Of a stretch of DNA of 64,000 bases, positions 35,762 to 46,600 are shown piece after piece; within the stretch, counting starts at the first letter, position 1; the number at the start of each line of letters is the position of its first letter. Below the pieces are notes generated by a model that was not told where the DNA came from, did no database searches, and saw only the letters and a list, made by a program, of their open reading frames with translations. The stretch is from Siphonodentalium dalli (Eukaryota; Mollusca; Scaphopoda; Gadilida; Siphonodentaliidae), in contig CP136062.1 of assembly GCA_032622095.1 (NCBI GenBank), positions 155,242,875-155,306,874 on the forward strand, in the 5' to 3' direction. The position numbers and the translations under genes are program-made.

Positions 35762-35925
35762 GTTCTATATAATCAGGTATCTCAGCGTCTGCAGAAAACT
35801 GTTGCAAGGATAGTTCTCTGTCGTAGAAGATCTGACGACAGATGCAATCTGCAAGGATTACATTGGCTACCTGTAGCAGACATAATTCTGTATATACGAC
35901 GGGGAACTATCCTAGCATATATTCA
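35762..35925 (+). pseudogene. LINE reverse-transcriptase tail fragment
   Basis: One plus-strand frame reads QVSQRLQKTVARIVLCRR followed by LQGLHWLPVADII (about 35777-35893). This is the LQ..QN.AARL...HWLPV..RI signature just past the RT domain of CR1/L2/RTE-type LINEs. Only about 50 residues survive before it merges into repeat family X. Confidence 0.65.
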
Positions 35926-36062
35926 ATGGTATGAAACACGCGATCCGTGGAATATATCACTTCATTCTTCCACTGCCCTTCAAGTTTGTGGACATTCAAT
36001 GTTAGCCATCCTTGCGTACTTGCCTTGAGGGCTTATTGAAATGCTACTCTAGTGAGTAGTTT
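35895..36062 (+). repeat. Dispersed repeat family X, member 2 (partial)
   Basis: It shares ATTCAATGGTATGAAAC, CCTTCAAGTTTGTGGACATT and CTTGCCTTGAGGGCTTATTG with the other members. It preserves the uninterrupted form of the site where a LINE has inserted in member 3. Confidence 0.65.
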
Positions 36063-36861
36063 AAGAATACCAATGCTGATAAATAACTTTAGGAATAGCC
36101 ATTAAATAAATAAATATTACACAAACATTTCTTGTAAAAAGTTGGCAAGTCTGATTTAAAAAGGTGATCCACACCGAGTGACCAGACATCTTACTAGCAT
36201 AGCTGCGCTGAATGTGGGATCCCACATTTCATAAAACCAAGAGACAGTGAATATTATAATGCATTCTGGAGGACTATTGTCTACATCTCTCTGAATGGTG
36301 TAGAAACTTACCAAATTATAAAAAATACGTCTCTTGTGAGAGAGTTTCGACAGCCCGTGCACCATGCACGCCCGCATCGCCGAAGTGAATTAAGTCACAT
36401 TAACGTAGTAGATAATTATACAAATTATCGCGGTATATTTGCTTAAACATATGGTATATAATACCAATCTCATAATGGAAAGTATCATTTGTTACGTCTT
36501 GATTATCTAACCGAGGAACAGCAAGAGTTGATGCTTGAAATTAACACATGCTTCCAATAATAATTCATACTGGAATCGCAAAGGGAAATTACTGTTTAAA
36601 GTTAAATAGCCCTAAATAAAACAAGCAAATATGATACAACTCGACATTCCGATTTGTTAGAACCAAATTGGGCACCACTATTTAGCAAATTCCCGCCACA
36701 TTTATAGTTATATCCTTGATATAAGTACTTTAATGGTGTGGTTTATAGATACATGAGTGACGGATCGACGCCATTGGTGTCAGGGCGGGGGGGGGGAGTC
36801 ACACATAATGACAACAACTATATTGTAGAATTCCACTAAACTTGTATGATATATTTATAAT
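36063..36861. other. Unassigned
   Basis: No gene recognised. A 73-codon minus-strand frame at 36156-36377 resembles nothing known to me. A run of ten or more G lies near 36787. Confidence 0.4.
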
Positions 36862-36945
36862 GTATAATGTATTCAAACGTTTGAGGCGCGGGTCCAGTGG
36901 AATACATTATTTTTCTTTATTTCGCTTTCCTTCAAGTCTATGGAC

Positions 36946-36977
<32 letters not shown>

Positions 36978-37745
36978 CATTTAAAAACGCATTATACAAT
37001 AAAGTTTCAATGCGCTTTACAACAAAGCGCGACAAAAATAACATTGAAATGTAAAATTGAAAAAGCATAGTAATAAGGTAAAGGAAGTTAAGATGATGAC
37101 TAAGAACTAGATTTAAACTTAACGATTAACTTGCGGGAAACATTGTCTAAAAAGTAAAGTTTTGAGATCGGTTTTTAAATCCTTCAATGTAGAACATCGT
37201 CGAACAGTTTGTGGCAGACCGTTCCATACCTGCGTAGCCAATTCCTGAAAACATTTATTACCGTAATTCACGTTGGGTTTCGCTATTGTCCTAATGTCTA
37301 AACCGCTTGTCGTTGAACGCGTAACTCTGCCGGATTTTAGGACAAACATATCAGATATGTACTCAGGCGTTGTCTTTCTCAATGATTTGTATATAGTCAC
37401 CGCACATTTGAACTTAAGTGAGTCAATGTTTGAACATAAAAATTCAATGTGAGTCATCCGAACTTGCCTTGAGGGCTGATTGAAATGCTATCTTTATTCG
37501 TCTCCATGGTATACTATGGACTTCTGTCGTACATCTCCATCAACCTTGTATAAAATGTTCTCAACGCCATGCTATAGGGAGTCTAATGGTTTAGTTTAAC
37601 CATACGTCAGTCGATGTCATGGTTGGGGACCAAGGAAGGAACATGATACAAACTTCTTTGTCATCGATTGCCACCAGACGAATACATAATGGAATTTAGA
37701 TTGTACATGGCATTTAGGGTATGATTTAAAGTTGGCAAAGTGCAC
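36862..37745 (+). repeat. Dispersed repeat family X, member 3, interrupted by a LINE
   Basis: The left part (36862-36948) ends in CTATGGACATT. The right part resumes at about 37438 with ATTCAATGTGAGTCATCC and continues through ACTTGCCTTGAGGGCTG, GGAGTCTAATGGTTTAGTTT and GGTATGATTTAAAGTTGGC. The intervening ~490 bases are a minus-strand LINE end. Confidence 0.7.
36946..37437 (-). mobile_element. 5'-truncated CR1/L2-like LINE insertion with (AAT)n tail
   Basis: A minus-strand frame (37457-37119) gives a FKCAVTIYKSL...TPEYISDMF segment, then NYGNKCFQELATQVWNGLPQ and LKTDLKTLLF, and a stop. This is the extreme C-terminus of a LINE RT protein. The 3' untranslated part ends in nine AAT units (36946-36973), the short microsatellite tail usual for CR1/L2-type elements. 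The first six codons of that frame come from the flanking repeat X and not from the LINE. The empty site is preserved in member 2 of the family. Confidence 0.75.
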
Positions 37746-38948
37746 CGTCGAAGTGAATGATGGACCCGAAGCTCTTTATAATGTGTTTTCACTGGGGCCC
37801 GAACCATTCAATTGTATAAAGGTTACACCCCCACTATTTCAGAACCAAATAAGTCCAATATGAACATATGTGGATATTTAAGTCAGACATGAACCTATTT
37901 GTACGAGAGTGTTCTGGAAATGTATATGTATGCGTCTATATGATATACTGCACTACATGGTGTACTTTAAAGTCACATGGCGGTATGCGCTCCGAAATAC
38001 ACCTAATAATATTCGCTGTAGATTTTTCCCGGTATCGAAATAGGTCGAGATATACTTCCATTTTACGGCAGTATAGTCCCAGACAGACGCATTGAACTCA
38101 TACAAAATATAACTTTGAAGACGGTGTTTGGGTGCTAAACAAACAACAGCCATGTCACGGCATGGCACATTAAAGATAATTCTGTGTTACGCTATTCCTG
38201 ATATTGTAGAAATAAAGAGCGTTTGTTTCACTTCTGTGCGAAAAATTGAAAACAGCTGGAAGATGTCTGTAACCATGGCAATTATTTATCAGAGCATATA
38301 TATGATGCCGGAATATAAATAGTTCGTGTATCTGTCAACCTATATTATACCTCCTACTAAATTAGGCAGACACATATTTGGAAGCTCGAAAGAGCCATGT
38401 CCGTTTAACATACTAAACACATGGTGCGTTCTAAATCAGGAATCGAAGTCGGATAAACCATATTGTACGACCTTGCCTAAACCTACACACAAGGCTCGTC
38501 CTGATTGGTCAGTATCCTGTATTCCCATGCAGACGCGGACCGTCCTTTTGTAGTACAATTCTATATATTTTTAATTGTACCACAAACAATGTGGTACAAT
38601 CAGTGAAATGCTGCCAACGCCTCGAAATTTCAGAAGTCAAACCATACGGCCATTGGCTAATGTCATGCTAAAGACTGAAGAAAGAGACATATAATGACTA
38701 ACTACTGTATTATACTGATTTTTATTTAAGTTAGAACAAAAATAAGTCTTAAGTGAATTTGTTTGCCACAAAAACAATGGAAAGGGGTTGTCGTTCAATA
38801 GTGACGCTATGTTTCACTATCAGGTCTAAGAGAAGAATTGTTTGGTGGAAAATCTTACCACGCAGAGCTAGAAACTGGGCTATTATATAACAGTTTGAAC
38901 ATATGTCACTACAATTTCGACCAAACCATACAGTCGAATTACAAAAGA
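37746..38948. other. Unassigned
   Basis: No gene recognised. 38325-38395 resembles 42296-42370, an unnamed dispersed repeat. TGTAGTACAATT and AATTGTACCACA near 38552-38584 form a small imperfect inverted repeat. Confidence 0.4.
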
Positions 38949-39067
38949 AATAAATACACTGCGCATCGACGTGTATAGTAGAATTTGACCACATAAACTG
39001 ATTGTACTACCCCGCTTCGCGTCGTCCTACAATCAGTTTATTTGTGGCCGATGCGCAGTGTATTTAT
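38949..39067. repeat. Imperfect foldback, about 120 bp
   Basis: ATAAATACACTGCGCATCG at the left pairs with CGATGCGCAGTGTATTTAT at the right. Inside that, CCACATAAACTGATTGTA pairs with TACAATCAGTTTATTTGTGG around a CCCCGCTTCGCGTCGTCC loop. The left arm carries about 20 unpaired bases. It is probably a small MITE or foldback relic. Confidence 0.7.
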
Positions 39068-40184
39068 GTCTTAAATAGATAAGAGCAACATTTCTATAAA
39101 GTGTAGCACAATTAACTAAACTTATATAGTCATCTCCGTGATATGATGTATTCGTTTTAAAGTATAGTTTTCATACTCATAAGAGTCGCCGATAGATAAA
39201 GGAATCGCTATATGGCTAGTTAGGTGTTTCAAAGTGGGCAGATAGGCGCCGTTGGGTATGAGGAGCTAGAAAACAACAGCATTTATTATAGGCATCAACA
39301 TGATACTAATCGTGCGGCTTGAAGATAAAGATGTTCTGAATTGGGGTGGAGTTGATGCATTAAATTGATAAAGACGGAGTTACCGATATCAAAATGTTTG
39401 GTTAGTTTTTAAAGATCTACAGTCCGATTTAACACCAGATGACCGAATTATTTGAGATAATTACCAGCTTACCGGGACAATGAAAAAGGAAAACTGAATT
39501 CAATTATCATCTGTTCTATGGCACGAGCGTCGCGACAATTGACAAAGGCATATACACCAGGTTTACGCGTATACAATATCATAATTAGAAATGCTGTGTA
39601 TTATATTCCATGTTTGGGCAACGGAATCATAGCTTCTCTTTATCAGAGACACTCTTTAACAGAGATCGCTGGAATATTGCTCAGTCGACAGAAATTGAAG
39701 TCGACATCTGACCAACGAAACCTCCCGCTAATGGACCCAATCATCTTTATTTTGTGAATCAACGTTATTGCTGAGTACTCAGTTGTGATACAATCTGTAA
39801 GATTACTGTGGTAATAATCTTCTATAACCGATGTCTATTACACGTCCATGTTGTGTTTACTTCTTGACACGGGTCGAATTAATGGTGTTAAACTAAAGAC
39901 AACAATGTGATTCAGGGTATATGATCCATGTATAAGATTGACGTTGTATTATGCCAATTTGTGGAAAACATTAACTACCTTGACCAAATATATTCCTATC
40001 AAATGTCCCCATAAAATGTTCACGTCACTTTAACCTGGACAACGCCGGGTCACCATGCTATTACTATATATAGCATGTAATAAAATGCGTAGGAGCTGGG
40101 AGGAACACACTACTCACGTGACTATTTCTGGCAAGCAACGTTAGAATGTGATTATTTATTATAATTAGATGAGGATTCAGCGTC
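39068..40184. other. Upstream region of the RGK gene, nothing else seen
   Basis: No gene recognised. An E-box-containing TCACGTGAC lies near 40115-40123, about 70 bases before the TATA box. Confidence 0.4.
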
Positions 40185-40194
40185 CTATATATAG
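40185..40194 (+). promoter_or_regulatory. TATA box of the RGK gene
   Basis: CTATATATAG lies about 105 bases before the start codon at 40299. That would put transcription start near 40215-40225, within GACACCACTCATAACGC, and give a 5' leader of about 75-85 bases. No splice signal is needed between this site and the ATG. Confidence 0.6.
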
Positions 40195-40298
40195 AGTCGT
40201 AGATAGGGACACCACTCATAACGCATTTGCAACTCATCAGTTAATAAACCATCGCTGCACATTTATATCGCACCTTCGATATCCTGTAATTTGTCAAA

Positions 40299-40623
40299 AT
40301 GTCTCGTCAAAATTATAAAATTAATGCTGAGGATCGGGACATGTACTCCTGTCGTTCTTTCAGCTTCACATCAAAAGGACTGATCAATAAGGGGGATTCG
40401 ATGCAATCTCTGAGTGACGTAAGCCTAACATCAAGTAGTGGCGAATCGAGCGAGAGTTCTTCCCGTACTTCTAGCTGTTCTGACTTCTTTTACGCAGACG
40501 AATCGGTGCTAGGCCAAGAATGCTGCCGTGTAGCTGTCGTAGGTTCACATGGCGTTGGGAAGACGGCCCTGATACGACAATTTATGACGTCAGAATACGT
40601 TGGTGATGTCGACGATGTGGAAG
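40299..40623 (+). CDS. RGK GTPase exon 1
   Basis: Codons 1-108 plus one base. The ATG at 40299 has A at -3 and is the first ATG after the inferred start of transcription. It holds the Ser-rich N-terminal extension and the P-loop. The donor is GTTGGT, weaker than consensus, but the phase-1 join to exon 2 restores a GAA codon and the frame. Confidence 0.9.
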
Positions 40624-43600
40624 GTTGGTACCGTTAATTTATTTTAATGTTTAAAGATTCGAATGGGCACCTAATTAGTACCTAAGGTAATTTCCAGATA
40701 ATATCAATATCAAATATAACCAGAACGCGCCACATGGATTTTTGTCTCTGGAAGTTACATAATTATAATACATAAGACATGACTTTGTTCAGGAAATTGA
40801 ACGGCACCGATCTCCAGTACCGGGCTGTATACAAATCATATATTCCTTTCTTCAAATCGTCCATTGATGAACTCGCGACTACAAAACAAGGTAAACTGTT
40901 CATGTTAGAAATTACACGTGAAAAACATATTTACGGATATCCTTTTTTAAGTATGTCCCTTGTAATTTGAGTTCATGTCCTCGGTTCCGTTTGTAATCAG
41001 CGAATACAAAATAATAACACCGGTCCGTGTTATACAAACCGTTCTGATATATAGAAACCTCGATAAAATCGCCCCTAACTCGTCTATTATTCATATATTT
41101 GAGTTTTACGATGCGTAAACCAGACATAAGAATAAACGCGATGTGTTGCATCCCAAAGGGATAATTACACTCACTTCATTTGCTGTAGTATTTTCCCCAT
41201 CGATATCCAAATATTAAATGCTTTTAAATAGGGTAATTATATTGGTATGGGAATGGACGTTGCATTTTAAATTTCGCTATGACAACGCAAGACGTCGCGG
41301 CAACGTCACTACAAAGTTCCCAATATTTAACAATAGTTCACATTTAATCTACATGTATGTGTGTATATAAGTGTATTACGAGTTGATAGTTTTCACTAAA
41401 ATAACTATAATTATTAATCGACGTATCATAACAAAATGACAGATTGAATGGCATTTATCGTGTCCGACCAAAAACTGTTCGCAATATACAGATATGGTAA
41501 ATGGACCAATATCATAGCAATTAGCCAGGCTGCTTAACAAAAGGTAAACAAATGTACGACAGATTATAAGACATCGCTATCGCGACGAGCACTGACCGAA
41601 ATCGTTATTGTATGCTGTAACCCTTGCTACACTAAAGCATCATTGAATAGTTGTGATCCCAAATGAAATGTTCAGACAATAAGCTCAACAAACGACCATT
41701 GTCTTTGTTGAACTTATTATCTGGACGGTTCCCTCAACAAATAGGGCTCCTTCTGCTATATTATGTATATGTCGTCTGTTTTTATCACATACATGTAACA
41801 TGCCTCCAAACAAATAATAGACTATTCCAACATACCGTCGTGCGTGCAAGTGAGTTAATTGTGGTCCTAAATATTCACATAGGTTCATATTGAACTAATT
41901 TGATTATGACATAATCCCATAGAGAGCTTATACGGTTATTATATGTCGCGTCGATGAAAAAGTGACAAAAGAATTCCAATATGGGCTTATTTATTATTGA
42001 AAGAGTCCCATAATGGACTGTTTTAAAACCCGCTTATATGTCCACATAGAGCATATATTGAGCCTATTTCGCACACAAAAACAAGCCCGTTATAAGCTTA
42101 TTTTCACGAGAACAGGCTGATTATTCATATGTACACTTTTCAACTGACTATGAAAATCCATTTAGTATAGCAAGAGTTAATGGCCCTCCCCAAAGTTAAC
42201 TTAGTTAAGTATAAAATATTGGAAACGTTTACAACATAGCTGTGACATTGACAGATAATTTTCCCGAGAATACGAAGCCGGTATATTATTACGTCATGAA
42301 TTATCAACCAACATGTATCATACCTCCTTCCAAATTATGTTGACAGAATTTGGAATCTCGAATGAGTCATTTGAGGACTTAAAATATTTGTCAAATTTTA
42401 CTCTTCAGGTACCAAATCGCTTCTATAATAATAAATAATTTCAGAAATCAAATAAATCATTACATACATTATTGTTTTGGCCATATGAGAGGAAGCTTCA
42501 TTAATTTTGTGTCACAATGTTGATTTTATGATTTATTACATAGCACAGCCCCATATATTGCAATGCAGAATAAACCAGCCACATTTAGGCCAATACATTA
42601 TTGCGGATCACCGACTAACGATATATTAAGACATGTCTCCTCAGACCTTAAAATATATCTAGTAGTAATTTTAAATTCCTAGGCAAATATTTTGACAAGA
42701 ACATTACAATACAATTGAAAATGTCGACAAAAAAGCTTGGAAACACGGAAGATTTCTAACACAGTGTTTTTGGCCAAAAAAAAGCTTGGCATCACAAATT
42801 ATTAACACCGATATGGAGAATAACAGTGTCGGTAAGATGATGTCATGTTTTATATTGCTTGCTACTATTTCCAGTTCCGCCTTTTCTAGCTATGCTTCTG
42901 CTGTAACAGTGCTGTTCACAATTGGTATTCTGAAATTCGATTTGTTGTTTGCATTGATTCATTCGCTATATTCCAGAAGATGATGACGATAACATCAAAC
43001 AGGTGTCTGTCATGTTAAATGGAGAACAAGTATGGCAATGCTTTAACGAGGAACTAACACATCAGGTATGATCTAATCCATACCACGGACATTTTGCTCC
43101 TATTCACTGTCTAAAATATATTTCATGCTAGAAATTAAATATAATGACGGCCGGTACGACTATATATATCTCGAGTTTTAAATTAAAGATGTATTCATGT
43201 TTCCAAACCACCCGTACACATTTCAAAGATAACATATAGCATATAATTTTTTTATCAGTCGATGTATTCGCCTACAATTACAATACTTAAGTTAAGAAAT
43301 ACGTTATGATTACATATATAATAAAGCTGAGTGTAAAATTTTCAAGAGTGGAATTGTGGTTTTAACCACGAGTCTTTTGGCGAGTTTTTAAAACCACAAT
43401 TCCACTCGTGGTGACAATGTGGTAATGATGGTCCTATATTCGAGGGGCACACTTACTCAATTTAAGATATTACGGAAGTAGTGGCACGGGTTACTGTTTA
43501 TTTAGCAAGTGTCTAAACTCGAGGGAAATGTGCGGCCCAAGCAGCCCAACATATTTATTGATTTATTTTAATTGTGATTTTGCGAAATAGTGAATTGGCA

Positions 43601-46600
43601 TATACTAAAAAATGACGCTTCCGCGTGCATCGTCTTGGTCGCTGCGGGACTTTCAACTCTTCCAAAAACCAGGATCTTTGTTTGTAATGAATGTCAGTAA
43701 GTGCCTATTCGGGGTACCAGTTACAACAACAACAATAACAACATCCAGCCTATGATTCATGGAAAAATGTTATTAAAAAGTTGATGTACACGATACAATC
43801 TAAACGCACAAATACGAAAACAAAGTTGTTTAAATGAGAACTTTACAAGAAATATTGTTGTCGCTCTGAAACTTCGAAACTATGAAATAACTGGATACAC
43901 AATTAATTATCAAACAAGAGTATTTTATGTGTCACGTCTCGTTCCGAAAATATCATTATACACACCATCTGATAACGCAGTTTATTCAGGGACGGGTGTG
44001 TAAATAAGGGGCACAGTTATTTGAAAGATGACTGAAAGTTGAACCCACAACACTTACACAATGTACGTATGCCTGGGTTGGGCACAGGCTAGAATTTCAT
44101 ATTTGACACATAAATCATTTTAATGTGGGCCGGTATCAAGGTTAAAAATGGTCACCACTCGGATTTCGAAAACAAATTTATTTCATGCAGATGACAAATT
44201 TTGATAAGTGAGACCAGTATATGTAGCCACTGTTTCGCGGACATCGCTGCTACCTGATACGGGTGTGGTAAAAGTAAAATGAAACATTATTTTCAAGACT
44301 AACAAAACATGCTCTAATTATAACCAACCTTTTCTCAATACACACACCTCATCCCTTTTACCCCTACTGAACATTTGAAACCAGACTGTCACATTAATGG
44401 ACGTGTCATTTCGTTTGTTTGCGATGGAGACCATATCTACACATGCTATGTATGATAATATGTATAATGATCGTTGACACGCCATGTATATTTTCAACCG
44501 CAATAAGCAATATTGGTTGCGGTTTAACGCCACGTGGATATTTTCCCCCATCATATTTTGTTTGAAAAGGTCTAAAAGGCTATTACTATAAATTATTTAA
44601 GCTCACACTTCTTGAATGAAATTTTAATGAAATTTCAGTCGTCCACTGTACCTTGCAGTGTGAATGTTAGCATTTCAGTTAAGATTAAAAGAGCATGATA
44701 CCTTGAAGAAGTACATATCATTTGAAGAAACATCAATGACGACATATACACATTGATGTGGACAAAGGCGACATATGCCAATATGTACACAAGCAGAGTG
44801 GTATATATAACATGAAATGTTCCTTCTAAGTCGGTAGATTTGCCGAAACATTGTTAGTGAGAATATTGTCAAATTGATGCGATGCCAAACACTCCTGCAC
44901 GGTGATAAAATAAATTGGAGAATAATCTTTCTCACAGTATTTATAATTAACAGATAATATATCAAAACACATCATCATTATTATATATTAAATAAATGCA
45001 GTGAATATGGCGAAATAGTTTTCATTAGTTTATCGCCGATTGTTGCGTCCAGAATCGAGAAGTAAATATCTACATTTGAGCGAAGTTCATATATTTTCTA
45101 TGGAGTACTCACTATTTGCTTGACATTTTCGGCGATGTTAGTAGAATGACACATTCACCAAATTGGCATAGCACAGGATACTAATGGTGATATTTGCTGG
45201 TCTTGCAATGACTTGCATGAGACATTCCAGTTTCTGCAGGTGTGGGTGCAGACATAAGACAGGGTGCATATCGAATCAACTTAACAAATAATAATTGTGA
45301 TATTTAGAGAAGGGACACTCCAGTTTCAGCAGGGCCGGGTGTAAAATGATGGGAGCATCAAACCAGTGCACACTAATAATGTTTTAGTTTTGCCACTTTC
45401 CTTCAATATCACGTTAAAATATGTCTCTTGTGCCTAAAACGACAGTAATCCGTAACCACACTAAGGGCGTCTCATTCTGTACAAGCTGGCGGTGTATGTC
45501 TTGGTCAAAAGCCATGACTAGTGCTTGATCAATCAATTGAACATAATGCTCGATTATTCCTGGATGATAATTTACAAGATGCTGATGTTGAGAGGGGGTT
45601 CATCGGTCTTTGTCTTGAATACATTTGTTCTGGATATTCCTCTCGTTATAACTATTAAAGTCGGCATTTCTACGTTGGCCTTAAGTTTTGTTATATGATG
45701 AGTCAGTCGTTTCCTATGATTGCCAATACTGGAAATGACACTGAGACACTGTTTTTTTGTATATATGTAAATGTTTAGACAATATGTAGTCGGTACGGGT
45801 GGGGCATGGAAAGTGTTTTGGACGTGTGCATATTATATCCACTGCCCCAGCTGCGTGGCGCTATTTGGTTATATTTAAAAAATGCTCGTTGCGAGGTGTG
45901 AATTTGGAGTCTGGCGGTGTAGAACCTTCACAAATGGCGTGGCAACATGTGTCGTATATACTGATTTGTAATTGGTGGAAGAAATTAATCTATTTGCCCG
46001 CATGCTGAAAAAACAAATTCTTTAAATACAAATTTGTTGAAAATAATCAAGGATTTTGATTTGAGTTGCCTGCTCCTATAAATTTTATCTAGACTAATGG
46101 CATTGAAATATTATATTGTACGAAATTTACCAACACTGACTGATATGCCAAGCACCAGAACAACATGTATGGCATTGTTGATTAGACACCATCAATTGAA
46201 CAGGGATTAAACAAAGATGGTGGAAAAAGAGTCATGAGCTATTTTAGAATCTGGATATCCAGCATTTCTCTACGATGTACAACTCAACTTGAGCAACCTG
46301 GGTATATGCTGCTCAACTTTAAACAACTAGGATATCTACCGTATACTATATGCACCGTTTGGTGGAAATCGACTCGTCCGACGACAAGTAAAACCAATTT
46401 AATTAAACAGTGGTGGTGTAGAAAGTGGGGGTGACTGAACATAGCTGCTGTTATGACAAATTCATATTAACATACGAACATGTCACTGAATATAGTTGGG
46501 TGTCACGACCTTAGGAAAACATCAAATTTGAATCTCTGAAAGATGACAATAACTCTAACCATAACTCTAACCGGAACGCGACCTCAATCCTAACCCGAAC

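Noticed and set aside
45799-46434. Short frames in RGK intron 2 considered as extra exons
   Set aside because: The four-exon model already joins in perfect phase and covers the GTPase fold; these frames have no RGK similarity.
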